A stretch of DNA of 64,000 bases from Roseomonas sp. (lineage in GTDB: Bacteria > Pseudomonadota > Alphaproteobacteria > Acetobacterales > Acetobacteraceae). Below the pieces are notes generated by a model. It searched no databases. It saw only the letters and a list, made by a program, of their open reading frames with translations, and was not told the DNA's origin. This document shows, in pieces, positions 17,540-26,551 of this stretch (its first letter is position 1; each line of letters opens with the position of its first letter). The stretch spans positions 149,797 through 213,796 of the forward strand of contig JADCER010000007.1 of NCBI GenBank assembly GCA_020249925.1. Reading direction: 5' to 3'. The position numbers were made by a program, and so were the translations under genes.

Positions 17540-18430
17540 ATGCGTTTCGCGCTCAACGCCATACTGCCGCTTTTGCTGCTAGGCACCATTTGGGGCGCCA
17601 CGCCGATTTTCGTGAAGACCCTGGGCGGCATGGGTTGGCCGCCCTTGATGATCGCGTTGGGTGCTTCGGGTTTCAGCGCCATCACCCTGCTTGCGGTCTG
17701 CTTCGCGCGGCGCGAAATCCCGGCGCTGAAGCGGCCCTATCTGATTCATTATGGCGTTTCTGGGCTGACCGGGCTTGTGCTGTCCAACCTGTTCGGCTTC
17801 ACGAGTTTGCAGCATATTCCTGCAGGCTTCTTTTCCCTGCTGATCCCGCTCTCACCCATGCTGACGGTGCTTGGCGCCATGCTGCTCAGGATGGAGAAAG
17901 TATCCTGGCGGCGCATTGGCGGCAGTATTCTGGGCCTGGTCGGCATTGGGCTTGCCATGGCGCCAGGTGCCGCGCTGCCGGACCCGGAGGCGCTGCCCTG
18001 GGCTTTGCTCGCGGCCTTTACGCCGGTTTGGTATGCGGTGGCGAATATCGCCGGTGTGAAGCTTGCGCCACGCGGCGCGGCGCCCTTGGCGCTGGCGGCA
18101 GGCACCTGCGGCGCGGCGGCGCTGATCATGGGGGTGATTGCGTTTTCAACCGGGCAAATACGGGCTGTGGATATCGCTGGGCTGCCCCTTACCATGGCGC
18201 AAGGCGTGTTGCTGGCACTTGCTTACCTGATCTATTTCCGATCACTCGCGACGCAAGGCGGTGTGGTGACATCGCAAGTGGGCTATATCGTCACCATTAC
18301 CGGCCTGATCTGGGGTTTCGCGATTTTTGGTGAGGTGCCGGGCTGGCTGACGATCCCGGCTGCTGCCTTGGTTTTTATCGGGCTCGCGCTGGTGACGCTG
18401 CCTTCGAAGATCAACCGATCAAATGCTTGA
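17540..18430 (+). CDS. EamA-family (DMT) transporter
   Basis: This 296-residue inner-membrane carrier has ten predicted helices arranged as two EamA repeats. The first begins LLLLGTIWGATPIFVKTLGG and the second ALLAAFTPVWYAVANIAG. Members export metabolites or import small organic compounds; the substrate is unknown. ATG 17540 directly precedes the first helix; an in-frame ATG 22 codons earlier would add a non-hydrophobic extension. Its last 20 bases overlap the 3' end of the convergent cupin gene. Confidence 0.88.
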   Translation: MRFALNAILPLLLLGTIWGATPIFVKTLGGMGWPPLMIALGASGFSAITLLAVCFARREIPALKRPYLIHYGVSGLTGLVLSNLFGFTSLQHIPAGFFSLLIPLSPMLTVLGAMLLRMEKVSWRRIGGSILGLVGIGLAMAPGAALPDPEALPWALLAAFTPVWYAVANIAGVKLAPRGAAPLALAAGTCGAAALIMGVIAFSTGQIRAVDIAGLPLTMAQGVLLALAYLIYFRSLATQGGVVTSQVGYIVTITGLIWGFAIFGEVPGWLTIPAAALVFIGLALVTLPSKINRSNA

Positions 18431-18725
18431 GTTCGGTTTCCACGAAGGAGAGCGGCGCTGTGCCGCCATTGACGACATTATGCTCAACCCCTGCGGCGCG
18501 CCCGTAGGCGACACCGGCTTTAAGATCGGCCGTTAGCGTCTCACCGCCTGGCAGTTCAACGAACAAAGTCCCATCCGTCACCGGCACAACGACATAGGCC
18601 ATGCCATGGCGATGCCAACCGGTTTCCGCGCCGGGTTCGAAATCCCAGCGCGTGACGCGCACATTGGCATCATCAAGCTGAATGGTCGCGACCGCTGGCG
18701 GGCGGCAGCGCAGCGGTTCCTTCAT
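18411..18725 (-). CDS. Small cupin-fold protein
   Basis: This 104-residue cupin-like protein has WDFEPGAETGWHRHGMAYVVVPV (GxxxxxHxH metal motif) and, later, GVAYGRAAGVEHNVVN. ATG 18725 is four bases after the stop of the DapA-family gene, so the two are coupled. The longer frame upstream runs into that gene and is arginine-rich shadow coding. The pair suggests a dedicated sugar-acid or amino-acid-derivative pathway, but no substrate is evident. Confidence 0.75.
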   Translation of the reverse strand: MKEPLRCRPPAVATIQLDDANVRVTRWDFEPGAETGWHRHGMAYVVVPVTDGTLFVELPGGETLTADLKAGVAYGRAAGVEHNVVNGGTAPLSFVETELKHLIG

Positions 18726-18729
18726 GGCG

Positions 18730-19668
18730 CTATTCCGCGGCCTTGGCGGGCGAAAGCCCCGGCAGCGGCAGCGCACCCGCCGCACCCCAAGCCGCCCACA
18801 CCGCTTCTGCCTGCGTGGCATTCAGCGGCAGATGCGGCGGGCGAATGGTGCGCCAGCCGGCATCACCCGTGCTGCGCGCAATAATCTCGCGCAGGCCCGG
18901 AATCAGCGGTACGGAAGTCGCGGCCTTGCGCGTGGCATTCAATACAGTCTGCGCCGCATCGGCTTCCGGCCCGGTGCGCTTGGCATAGACAATGCCGCCC
19001 CAATGCGAATTGGCGTTGGAAGCCGCGGTGATGCAGCCCGCGCCACCTTCAGCGAGGATGCGCTGCAGGAATTCATCGCTACCGGAATAAACTTCAAACC
19101 CATCCTTGGCGAAAGCCTGCACCATGGCCTGCATATTGGCGTAATCGCCAGATGAATCCTTCACGCCCTTGATGGTGCCTGGAAAAGCCTTGATCAGGCG
19201 TTCCAGCAAGGAAAGACTGAAAGGCACCGCCGATTGCTGCGGGAAGTGATAGAGATAAATCTTCACCCCACCACCAATGCGGTTCAGCGCTTCGGAGAAA
19301 TAGGCGAATAGCCCATCATCAGAAGGCCCCTTGTAGTAGAAGGGCGGCAGCATCAGCACACCAGGGCAGCCGGCATCGCGCGCATGCTTCGTCAATTCCA
19401 CGCTATCGGTCAGGCTGGCGCAGCCCGTGCCTGGCATCATGCGCGCCGCCGGGATGCCGCGCGCAATCAGACCTTCCAGAATGGCCTTGCGTTCATGCAG
19501 GCCGAAGGAATTGGCCTCACCGGTCGTGCCCAGTACGCCAAGCCCGGTGCAGCCATTCGCCAGCAGCCATTTGGCATGCGCCGCCATGCGATCCAGATCG
19601 GGGGTCAGATCGGGCTTCATCGCCGTCAGCACCGCGGCATTCACGCCGCCATAAATCGCGTCTTTCAT
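18730..19668 (-). CDS. DapA/NAL-family lyase or synthase
   Basis: This 312-residue class I aldolase-superfamily barrel has the phosphate/pyruvate-binding segment GVLGTTGEANSFG, the YLYHFP tyrosine region and the Schiff-base lysine in GTIKGVKDSSGD. The motifs place it in the dihydrodipicolinate synthase/N-acetylneuraminate lyase family. It differs from true DapA (YNVP is YHFP here), and no lysine-pathway gene is near, so an aldolase or dehydratase of a sugar acid is as likely. AAGGAAG precedes ATG 19668. It forms a two-gene unit with the small cupin. Confidence 0.85.
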   Translation of the reverse strand: MKDAIYGGVNAAVLTAMKPDLTPDLDRMAAHAKWLLANGCTGLGVLGTTGEANSFGLHERKAILEGLIARGIPAARMMPGTGCASLTDSVELTKHARDAGCPGVLMLPPFYYKGPSDDGLFAYFSEALNRIGGGVKIYLYHFPQQSAVPFSLSLLERLIKAFPGTIKGVKDSSGDYANMQAMVQAFAKDGFEVYSGSDEFLQRILAEGGAGCITAASNANSHWGGIVYAKRTGPEADAAQTVLNATRKAATSVPLIPGLREIIARSTGDAGWRTIRPPHLPLNATQAEAVWAAWGAAGALPLPGLSPAKAAE

Positions 19669-20027
19669 TGGGGCTTCCTTCGTAAAGCTTGTGGCGCCTT
19701 CGTCGCGCGGAACGTGCGCGGCGTCAATCATTGGAATGAGCGCAAGACGATGGGCGCGCCAGTCAATGCCATGAAATTATTGATCCCAGAGAGCCCAATG
19801 CCCAGGCACGAGTTGACAATCCTGGACCGCGCAAAACTTTCCAGCAAGGTCAGTGGCAGAAGTCAGAGCGTACCGGCCAAGTCGTGTAGGTAGATCAGCA
19901 GGAAGGCGCTACCTTTTTTCTCCAACGTCAGCCACGGGCCGTGCGCTTCAGCATAGTCGTCGCCAAGGATGTGTCTTCGGACTGGGCCGTTTCATTGCAA
20001 CATTATGGGCGCAATAAATGCCGATAC
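19669..20027. other. Gene-poor interval beside the Abi-like gene
   Basis: These 359 bases have no convincing coding region or RNA gene. Base composition is less GC-rich than the flanks and reading frames are broken, which fits a degraded or imported stretch. The first part must hold the promoter of the DapA-family gene, but no clear promoter boxes stand out. Confidence 0.4.
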
Positions 20028-20702
20028 TTAAGGTCTTCTGGGGATCAATCTGAGGACCGCTTGCTTTCTGTCCACCCAAGCGGCGGCAGTAGGGCTTCGC
20101 CATTCGATTAGCTCGCGCACCATCGCATAATCAGCCGCTAGGTTCCTAGCAAAAATCGGCTCATGGTGGGCGATCCGATTGCGCAGAATTCGGATTATCC
20201 GCAAGTGACTGTATGCCTGTGCTCGGGCCATAGCGACAGTCAGACCAACAGGAGCACCAGGGAAAGACACCGCAAAATGGGCATTCCAAATACGACCATC
20301 CTGCCCGGCTGTGAAAATCTTTTCCCAAAAAGCGAGTTTCAATTCAGCAACGATCTTGCCGGTTGTTGGCAACCGAGTTGCGACGGCGCGAAGGTCCGCT
20401 TCCGGGTTATAGTCGGATGGTCGCTTTGGGCGCGGCAGGCTTCGCAAGAAGCCATTCGACCAAGGCCAAGTTGCCCCGTGGACCTTTGCTATTGCTTCGG
20501 CGACGCCGTTGCGAACGGCAACCTCACAAACTTGTAGAGGTACGATGAAGGCCGCCGAAAGGTCCAAATTCCATTCATATAGCGCTAGCGCTCGCGCACG
20601 ATCATTGCCTGTGGCTTGTAGATAGGTAGCAAAGCGTGGGCCAGATATGACCTCTGGCAGTTCGTGCAATTCGGCGGCAGAAAATGCCACAGGCGGCCCC
20701 AT
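20028..20702 (-). CDS. Abi-like (AbiD/F type, HEPN) protein
   Basis: This 224-residue protein has the Abi_2-type pattern: ISGPRFATYLQ, ALALYEWNLDLSAAFIVPLQ, EVAVRNGV and, at the C-terminal side, RNRIAHHEPIF. The R-N-R-I-A-H element is an Rx4-6H motif of HEPN ribonucleases. Relatives in lactococcal plasmids cause abortive infection by phage; chromosomal copies are often of unknown role. There is no adjacent antitoxin or methylase, so it stands alone. It lies in a patch of lower GC and poor coding density, which suggests acquisition by transfer. No good Shine-Dalgarno sequence is visible, so a later start is possible. Confidence 0.7.
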   Translation of the reverse strand: MGPPVAFSAAELHELPEVISGPRFATYLQATGNDRARALALYEWNLDLSAAFIVPLQVCEVAVRNGVAEAIAKVHGATWPWSNGFLRSLPRPKRPSDYNPEADLRAVATRLPTTGKIVAELKLAFWEKIFTAGQDGRIWNAHFAVSFPGAPVGLTVAMARAQAYSHLRIIRILRNRIAHHEPIFARNLAADYAMVRELIEWRSPTAAAWVDRKQAVLRLIPRRP

Positions 20703-20825
20703 TGATTTCGCTGGCTGGCCTCGGCCGTCCAGATATTGACTTTTAGCTCTGGTCAGTCTATCAGAAAGTTATGGCTTTGAGAAAGCGGGTGCTAGCCCCC
20801 CCTCATCGTCGAAGGCTTACCAAGC

Positions 20826-20850
20826 AAAACCCGCTATTCAGGCGGGTTTT
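20826..20850 (-). terminator. Intrinsic terminator downstream of the YcgN-family gene
   Basis: AAAACCCGC at 20826-20834 pairs perfectly with GCGGGTTTT at 20842-20850 around a seven-base loop. Read on the minus strand the hairpin follows the YcgN stop by about 29 bases and ends in TTTT. The A/T arms would also allow function on the plus strand. Confidence 0.75.
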
Positions 20851-20878
20851 GTGCTTTTCGGTGATTGTGACATCAATT

Positions 20879-21349
20879 TCAAGGTTCATTTTTCACCTTG
20901 CGCGGTATCATCCCTGGCCAGCGCACCACATGGTCTTCCAAGGCCCCGGCCTGGCGTTCATCAATGGCGCGCCCGCGGACGGAAACGCCGGCGCGATGCA
21001 CGCTTTCCGGATCACCCGAGACCAGCGGGTGCCACCAGGCCAAATCCCGCCCTTCCGCCACCATGCGATAAGCGCAGCTCGGCGGCAGCCAATCAATCGC
21101 CGCGAGCTTCTTGGGCGTCAGCTTCACACAATCCGGCACGCGCTGCTTGCGCGCCGCGTAATCGGAACAGCGACAGCTGTGCAAATCCAATAACCGGCAC
21201 GCCACTTCCGTATAGGCCAGCGCATCGGTTTCCTCATCGCGCAGCTTATGCAGACAGCACCGCCCGCAACCATCACACAGGCTTTCCCATTCCGCCCGAG
21301 ACATCTCGGCCAGCGTCTTGCTTTTCCAGAAAGGCGTTTTGTCAGTCAC
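20879..21349 (-). CDS. YcgN-family cysteine-cluster protein (UPF0260)
   Basis: This 156-residue protein has a conserved set of cysteines: CDGCGRCC (about residues 25-32), [18 protein letters not shown] and VPDCVKLTP. The spacing matches the UPF0260/YcgN family, which is thought to bind zinc or an iron-sulphur cluster through the YkgJ-type CxxCxxCC motif. Function is unknown. The family's N-terminal FWKSKTL and WESLC segments are present, supporting this ATG. A perfect terminator follows the gene. Confidence 0.88.
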   Translation of the reverse strand: MTDKTPFWKSKTLAEMSRAEWESLCDGCGRCCLHKLRDEETDALAYTEVACRLLDLHSCRCSDYAARKQRVPDCVKLTPKKLAAIDWLPPSCAYRMVAEGRDLAWWHPLVSGDPESVHRAGVSVRGRAIDERQAGALEDHVVRWPGMIPRKVKNEP

Positions 21350-21376
21350 GCCGTGGTGCAGGAGAGAAGAAGCCCC

Positions 21377-22186
21377 TCAACGCCGATTGGCTGGCGGTGG
21401 TGCCAGGTTTTCTGTCTGCACACGGCCCGGCGCTGCACTACCCGAGGTGGTGCCACCGGATGGCGCCGGCGCGGCAGAATTGCCACCGCCACTGGCGGGC
21501 GCGCCAAGGCGCATAAGTGCGCCACGCAGCGGGTCACTGCCGGGATTATGCAGCTCCATCGCCACCACTACCTGCCGCGCACTCGCCTCTCGTCCGAAAT
21601 AGGCGCGCATGGCGGAGCTATTGGCCGAAAGCACTGCCCCATCAAGCGTGATGCCGGCGAAAAGCCCGCGGCTGCGCCCGATGGTGACAATATCGGCGCC
21701 CACTGCCGCGGTCGTCGCACCCTGGATGCTGCGCCCGAGGGTCGCGAAAGCAAGCCCTGCCTCGGCGCCGAATTTGAACTGGCTGTCCAGAACGGCGTTC
21801 AGCCCACGCTCGGTCATGATGAGTGAAATGACCTGCGCATCCTGCAACCCGGCCTGCAGACCGAAACTGCCGCCGACCAGGCTATAGAAGGCGGGGGAGG
21901 ACCAGGAACCACCACCACCGCGCGCGGCGAGAACGCATTCGCCAAACTCACCGCCGATAAAAAAACCGGCGCGGAAGACCCGCGGGCAGATCAATACCCC
22001 CTTGGCATTGCGGAGCAACGCCCGCGCATCGCCGGTATTATCCGCCGGCCCCATGATTTCCTGCAGCGTGAGCGTGGCGCGGTCCACCAATGCCTGTTCT
22101 TCGGCCTGGGCGCGGGCGCTGCCGGAAAAGCCAAACAAGGCAAGGAGTAAGGCGCTTAAAAGCATGATAGGGCGCATGAAAAACAT
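21377..22186 (-). CDS. Secreted SYLF-domain lipid-binding protein (Ysc84 family)
   Basis: This 269-residue protein begins with a signal peptide (MRPIMLLSALLLALFGFSGSARAQA, predicted cleavage after ARA). The SYLF domain follows: GVLICPRVFRAGFFIGGEFGEC, then WSSPAFYSLVGGSFGLQAG, LIMTERGLNAVL and FAGITLDGAVL. Eukaryotic Ysc84/SH3YL1 relatives bind phosphoinositides; the bacterial proteins are periplasmic and uncharacterised. The C-terminal 45 residues are Ala/Gly/Ser/Pro rich and probably disordered. Starts at 22186 or 22177 are both possible; the longer open frame overlaps the upstream phosphatase gene. Confidence 0.85.
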   Translation of the reverse strand: MFFMRPIMLLSALLLALFGFSGSARAQAEEQALVDRATLTLQEIMGPADNTGDARALLRNAKGVLICPRVFRAGFFIGGEFGECVLAARGGGGSWSSPAFYSLVGGSFGLQAGLQDAQVISLIMTERGLNAVLDSQFKFGAEAGLAFATLGRSIQGATTAAVGADIVTIGRSRGLFAGITLDGAVLSANSSAMRAYFGREASARQVVVAMELHNPGSDPLRGALMRLGAPASGGGNSAAPAPSGGTTSGSAAPGRVQTENLAPPPANRR

Positions 22187-22259
22187 TTCCCAACCCGTTG
22201 TTTCAACAGACTCTACACCAAGGCTTCGCGTCGGGGGAAGCGTTTCTTGCGGAATTTGA

Positions 22260-22898
22260 TCAAACCTCAGTCGCGGGCGCGGTCCAGGGTTCCTCATTAA
22301 CCGAAACCACACGCCAATCGAGTCCGTGTTTTTCAATGCGGGTCAGGGATAAGTTCTTGATACTGAAGACCAAGGCCTGATCCGGGGAGAGGCCCATGGC
22401 ATGGGCCAGCGCGGCGCGGATGGATCCGCCATGCGCCACAAGCACAATATCCTGGCCTTCCAAAAGGGTCGCCAGGCGTTCCAGCACGCCAGCAACGCGC
22501 GCCTGGACTTGGCGAAAACTCTCCCCGCCCGGCGGATGTTCTTCCCCGGCATGGGGCCAGAAGGGATGCGCCGGGCGTGTCAGCAGCGCGGGCAGCGCCT
22601 CATGCGGGATGCCCTGCCAGTCGCCAAGATGCTGTTCGGCGAAATCCGGTTCCGCTTCCAAATCCGCTTCCGGATAACCTGCCGCAAACACGGCGGCTGC
22701 GGTGGCACGGGTGCGGGACAGGTTGGTGACAAACCAGCGCGCCGGTTGCGGCAGGCGCTGCGCCAACCAGCGATAGGATGCGGCTTCTTCCTGCAACGCC
22801 AGATCACAGAGCGCGACATCCATGCTGCCATAAAGCACGGCGCGGGCGGATGGTTCCACCAGCGCGTGGCGGACCAGGAAAAATCGCGCTGGTGTCAC
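22260..22898 (-). CDS. Histidine phosphatase (phosphoglycerate mutase-like) family protein
   Basis: This 212-residue protein has the first catalytic-histidine block as FFLVRHALVE, where the usual RHG is RHA. The second block is LVAHGGSIRAALAHAMGL, and the conserved arginine lies in TNLSRTRATAAAV. EHLGDWQG is the family's E-x-x-x-G-x-W/E segment. Substitution at the Gly of RHG occurs in some active members. The likely role is a phosphatase of the CobC/PhoE type with unknown substrate. Its ATG overlaps the stop of the upstream DUF2237 gene (ATGA). Confidence 0.85.
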   Translation of the reverse strand: MTPARFFLVRHALVEPSARAVLYGSMDVALCDLALQEEAASYRWLAQRLPQPARWFVTNLSRTRATAAAVFAAGYPEADLEAEPDFAEQHLGDWQGIPHEALPALLTRPAHPFWPHAGEEHPPGGESFRQVQARVAGVLERLATLLEGQDIVLVAHGGSIRAALAHAMGLSPDQALVFSIKNLSLTRIEKHGLDWRVVSVNEEPWTAPATEV

Positions 22899-23308
22899 GC
22901 CGGCGCATCCAGCGCATGCGCCATCAAATCATCGAGCGTGCAGATTTGCAGCGCCGCCTCATGCGTTGCTTCCAGCAATACGGGCGGTGCGCAACCGGCG
23001 CGGCGGGCTTCTTCCCAACGCGCGGCGCAAAGGCACCAGCGATCGCCCGGTGAGAGCCCGGCAAAACCATATTCCGGGCGTGGCGTGGACAGATCATTCC
23101 CCGCCGCCTTGCTGAAGGCCAGGAAGCCAGCGCTGACTTCCGCGCAAACCACATGAAGCCCGATATCCTCAGGCCCCGTATTGCAGCAGCCATCACGGAA
23201 AAAACCCGTCAGCGGTGCCACCGAACAGGGCAGCAAGGGCCCGCCCAGGACATTGCGCTTTCCAGCCTCGGCTGAGGCCGGCTTCAGCCAATCGAAGCCA
23301 CCACTCAT
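22895..23308 (-). CDS. DUF2237 family protein
   Basis: This 137-residue conserved protein of unknown function matches the family's pattern closely: NVLGGPLLPCS, TGFFRDGCCNTGPEDIG, HVVCAEVSAGFLAFSKAAGNDLSTP, FAGLSPGDRWCLCAARW and LLEATHEAALQ. The many conserved Cys/His/Asp residues suggest metal binding or an enzyme. It overlaps pckA by four bases upstream and the phosphatase by four bases downstream, so all three are coupled. Confidence 0.9.
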   Translation of the reverse strand: MSGGFDWLKPASAEAGKRNVLGGPLLPCSVAPLTGFFRDGCCNTGPEDIGLHVVCAEVSAGFLAFSKAAGNDLSTPRPEYGFAGLSPGDRWCLCAARWEEARRAGCAPPVLLEATHEAALQICTLDDLMAHALDAPA

Positions 23309-24900
23309 GCGGCAGCGCGAATGGCGGCGGCCTTCACATCCGCATCCACCGCATCTGCATAGGTGGCGAAATTCGCTTCAAACCGCGCCACCAAGTCACG
23401 CGCCGTGCGATCATAGGCGGCCTTATCGGCCCAGGTATCGCGCGGGTTGAGCATTTCGCTCGGCACGCCGGGCAGCGCCTTCGGCACCATCAGGCCGAAG
23501 AAGGGATCGCGTTGGAATTCAACGCGCGCCAGGCTGCCATCAAGCGCGGCGCGCAGCAGCGCACGCGTGACACGAATGGGCATGCGGCTGCCAGTGCCGT
23601 AACCACCGCCGGTCCAGCCGGTATTCACCAGCCAGCAATCCGCACCATGGCGCGCCATCAAATCCGCCAGCATTTGCCCATAGACTTCCGGCCGGCGCGG
23701 CAGGAAGGGCGCACCAAAGCAGGTGGAAAATGTCGCCTGAGGTTCCTTGCCCAGGCCCTTTTCCGTGCCCGCAACCCGCGCGGTATAGCCCGACAGGAAA
23801 TGATACATGGCTTGCGCCGGGGAAAGCTTCGCAATCGGCGGCAACACACCGAAGGCATCCGCGGTCAGCATCACCACATTGCGCGGCAGGCCAGCAGCGC
23901 CGCTTTCCACAATGTTCGGGATATAGGGCAGCGGATAGCAGGAACGGGTATTTTCCGTGAGCTTGCCATCATTCAGGTCAAGCCGGCCGGCTTCATCAGC
24001 GATCACGTTTTCCAGCACCGTGCCGAAACGATGGGATGCGTCCCAGATTTGCGGCTCGGCCTCACGGCTCAGCTTGATCACCTTCGCGTAGCAGCCGCCT
24101 TCGAAGTTGAAGACGCCGGCATCGGACCAGCCATGTTCATCATCGCCGATCAGATTGCGTTCCGGGTCGGAAGACAGTGTGGTTTTGCCGGTGCCGGACA
24201 GGCCGAAGAAGAGCGCAACATCGCCCTTGTCGCCGACATTGGCGCTGCAATGCATGGGCAGCACGCCCTTGGCCGGTAGCAGCCAATTCATGACGGTGAA
24301 AATGCTTTTCTTGATTTCCCCGGCATAGGATGTGCCGGCGATCACGATGGTTTTCGCGGCGAAGGAAAGCGCGATCACGGTTTCGGAACGGCAGCCATCC
24401 AGCGCCGGGTCCGCCTGGAATTCCGGCGCATGCAGAATGGTGAAATCGGGCTGAAAGCCCGCCAATTCGGCTGGCGCCGGGCGGATGAACATATTGCGCG
24501 CAAACAGCGCATGCCAGGCATTGGTGGTGACCAGGCGAACACGCACGCGATGCGCGGGATCGGCCCCGGCATAAAGATCCTGGGTGAAAAGCTCGGGCTT
24601 TTCGCCGAGCCAGCCGCGCACGCGCGCCGCCAGGCCCGCAAAGCGTTCCGGTGCCATGGGCTGATTGACCTTGCCCCACCAGATATCGGCGCGGGTTTCG
24701 GGGTCTTCCACCACAAACTTGTCCTGTACGGAGCGGCCGGTATGGGTCCCGGTCACGGCGATAAAGGCGCCATCGGCGGAAAGCCGACCTTCATTGCGGC
24801 GGAGCGCATGGGCAATCAGCGCGGGCGGCAGCAGATTGGCGTGAATGGTTTCATTCCCGGTCACACCGGTACCGGCCAAGGCTTTTGCAGCAGGACTCAT
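23305..24900 (-). CDS. pckA: Phosphoenolpyruvate carboxykinase (ATP)
   Basis: This 531-residue cytoplasmic enzyme catalyses oxaloacetate + ATP to phosphoenolpyruvate + CO2 + ADP, the committed step of gluconeogenesis. Motifs are GTHTGRSVQDKF, the kinase-1a P-loop FGLSGTGKTTLS, LIGDDEHGWSD (kinase-2, metal-binding) and NTGWTGGGYGTGSRM. ATG 24900 has GGAGG eleven bases upstream; a seven-codon extension without a standard start was rejected. Two small genes follow with four-base overlaps. In many alphaproteobacteria pckA lies beside chvI, as it does here with one gene between. Confidence 0.97.
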   Translation of the reverse strand: MSPAAKALAGTGVTGNETIHANLLPPALIAHALRRNEGRLSADGAFIAVTGTHTGRSVQDKFVVEDPETRADIWWGKVNQPMAPERFAGLAARVRGWLGEKPELFTQDLYAGADPAHRVRVRLVTTNAWHALFARNMFIRPAPAELAGFQPDFTILHAPEFQADPALDGCRSETVIALSFAAKTIVIAGTSYAGEIKKSIFTVMNWLLPAKGVLPMHCSANVGDKGDVALFFGLSGTGKTTLSSDPERNLIGDDEHGWSDAGVFNFEGGCYAKVIKLSREAEPQIWDASHRFGTVLENVIADEAGRLDLNDGKLTENTRSCYPLPYIPNIVESGAAGLPRNVVMLTADAFGVLPPIAKLSPAQAMYHFLSGYTARVAGTEKGLGKEPQATFSTCFGAPFLPRRPEVYGQMLADLMARHGADCWLVNTGWTGGGYGTGSRMPIRVTRALLRAALDGSLARVEFQRDPFFGLMVPKALPGVPSEMLNPRDTWADKAAYDRTARDLVARFEANFATYADAVDADVKAAAIRAAA

Positions 24901-24926
24901 GAAAAGGACAACCTCCACCAACCTTA

Positions 24927-24962
24927 GATAGCGCCGCCCATACGGCTTATGGGCGCTCTATC
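24927..24962 (-). other. Interrupted hairpin in front of pckA
   Basis: GATAG...GCCCAT pairs with ATGGGC...CTATC: six inner pairs and five outer pairs separated by a small asymmetric internal loop. It lies between the HugZ-like gene and pckA on the same strand and has no T-tract. It could be an mRNA processing or attenuation structure, or simply an intergenic palindrome. Confidence 0.5.
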
Positions 24963-24992
24963 AGGTTGGCTCGCGGCAGAATTGCGGCAAGA

Positions 24993-25739
24993 TCAGGGGG
25001 TAGAGGGGGCTTGCCCGGCCAGGGCCGCACGCCCTTCCCGCGCTGCCCTGATCAGCGCCATGCGCACCGCATCCGCATCGCCCACCGGCGCGGGGAAGCT
25101 GAGCCGGCGGGATGCCTCGCCATCCGACATATCGCAGCCATCAGGGTCCACCGTCACCAGTCGCCAGGGGCCAGGGGCGCCGCCCAATAGCCCGGTCGCG
25201 ATGGCGGCCACGGCATCGGCGTGGTCCTGGTTCACATGGGCGATGATCTCGGCCTCCGCCCCCGCCACGGCCGTGACCGCGGCTTCATCGGGCAGTAGCG
25301 CGCTGGCCTTGAGCCGCACTGCCCGGGCAAAGCCCCCTACGAGTAGGGCGCCGCCAATGGTCACGCGCCAAAGCGCGAAATCGCCGAAATCGGCGTAAAG
25401 CCCAGCATAAGGGTGCACGGCAAGCCAGCGCGCCTTGAGTGCTGCCACCTGATCCGCCGGTACGATTTCAGCGATGCCGGTCACGGTCACGCGGGGCGCG
25501 GTTTGCGGATTGGGGCCGGTCGGCGCGCCGGTGATCAGCAGGGCGCAGCGCGGATCGGCCTGCAAATGCCGCGTATGTTCCGAAAGCGATGATAGCAGCA
25601 TGAGCGGCGAGAGATCCGGCGCGCTGGCCGGCGTGACCAGGCTGGCGAAGGGCTGGCCGGCCTGGCCGGTGGCGAGGCTTGCGGCCCGCCCCGCGCGGAT
25701 CAGCCGCCGCGCTTCCATTATGGCATCATACTGTTCCAT
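24993..25739 (-). CDS. HugZ-like pyridoxamine-5'-phosphate-oxidase-fold protein with DUF2470
   Basis: This 248-residue protein has an N-terminal split-barrel flavin/heme-binding fold ([20 protein letters not shown], then [20 protein letters not shown]) and a C-terminal DUF2470 domain ([17 protein letters not shown], then DPDGCDM). The combination is typical of HugZ-type proteins, some of which degrade heme while others have unknown roles. It is on the same strand as pckA with 92 bases between and divergent from chvI. Confidence 0.85.
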   Translation of the reverse strand: MEQYDAIMEARRLIRAGRAASLATGQAGQPFASLVTPASAPDLSPLMLLSSLSEHTRHLQADPRCALLITGAPTGPNPQTAPRVTVTGIAEIVPADQVAALKARWLAVHPYAGLYADFGDFALWRVTIGGALLVGGFARAVRLKASALLPDEAAVTAVAGAEAEIIAHVNQDHADAVAAIATGLLGGAPGPWRLVTVDPDGCDMSDGEASRRLSFPAPVGDADAVRMALIRAAREGRAALAGQAPSTP

Positions 25740-25834
25740 CGCCCTTCTCCGGCCTGCCTACTGCCACAATTGGCTCGCATTATATTCACTGTCGCGGCAA
25801 AAGAATCTTTCCGCCGCGTCGGAGTGTCATAGCA

Positions 25835-26536
25835 ATGCCGCAAACCATCGCCCTTGTGGATGATGACCGCAATATCCTCACTTCCGTGTCCATGACCCTG
25901 GAACAGGAAGGCTATCAGGTGCGCACCTATACGGATGGGGAAAGCGCGCTGCAGGGCTTGCTTGCCAAGCCGGCCGATCTGGCGGTGCTGGACATCAAAA
26001 TGCCGCGCATGGATGGCATGGAATTGCTCCAGCGGCTGCGCCAGCGCAGCAATATGCCGGTGGTGTTCCTCACCTCCAAGGATGAGGAAGTGGATGAGCT
26101 GATGGGGCTGCGCCTTGGCGCCGATGATTACATCACCAAGCCCTTTTCGCAGCGCCTGTTGCTGGAACGCATTCGCGCCCTGCTCCGCCGGAATGAAGGC
26201 GCGCGGGCGGAAGGTTCAGGCGCCCCGCCCGGTGGTGTGCTGGCGCGCGGTGATCTGATGCTGGATGAGACGAAGCACACCTGCCTGTGGAAGAGCAAGG
26301 CTGTGCAATTGACCGTCACGGAATTTCTGCTCGTGAAGGCGCTCGCGCTCCGTCCCGGCATGGTGAAGAACCGCGACCAGCTGATTGATGCCGCTTATGG
26401 CGAGAATATCTATGTGGATGACCGCACGATTGACAGCCATGTGAAGCGCATCCGCCGCAAATTCCGCCATACGGATGGGGATTTCGACCAGATCGAAACC
26501 CTTTACGGCATTGGCTATCGGTATAAGGAGAATTGA
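25835..26536 (+). CDS. chvI: OmpR-type response regulator, ChvI-like
   Basis: This 233-residue protein has a receiver domain with the acidic pair in LVDDDRNIL, phospho-acceptor Asp in [13 protein letters not shown], Thr in [10 protein letters not shown] and Lys in [10 protein letters not shown] winged-helix domain follows (residues about 135-230, ending [15 protein letters not shown] and IGYRYKE). The [20 protein letters not shown] segment and the pckA vicinity point to ChvI, which in rhizobia controls envelope and acid responses with the kinase ChvG. The usual chvG/exoS gene is absent: the next gene is a minus-strand GNAT. The longer upstream frame was rejected in favour of ATG 25835. Confidence 0.88.
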   Translation: MPQTIALVDDDRNILTSVSMTLEQEGYQVRTYTDGESALQGLLAKPADLAVLDIKMPRMDGMELLQRLRQRSNMPVVFLTSKDEEVDELMGLRLGADDYITKPFSQRLLLERIRALLRRNEGARAEGSGAPPGGVLARGDLMLDETKHTCLWKSKAVQLTVTEFLLVKALALRPGMVKNRDQLIDAAYGENIYVDDRTIDSHVKRIRRKFRHTDGDFDQIETLYGIGYRYKEN

Positions 26537-26551
26537 GCCAAGCGGCTGGCG

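Noticed and set aside
18730..19668. Naming the DapA-family gene as dapA
   Set aside because: The key YNVP-type motif differs (YHFP), no lysine-pathway gene is near, and the neighbour is a cupin; only the family can be supported.
19736..19893. A transposase or integrase remnant in the gene-poor patch
   Set aside because: Short open segments on both strands show no recognisable transposase motif, terminal inverted repeats or target duplication.
20760..20850. A tRNA-like segment before the terminator near 20.8 kb
   Set aside because: The stretch ends in GCTTACCA, but no acceptor, anticodon or T-arm pairing could be formed; only the terminator hairpin stands.
22260..22898. Calling the histidine phosphatase catalytically dead because RHG is RHA
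   Set aside because: Both catalytic histidines and the conserved arginine are present, and variants at the Gly occur in active relatives.
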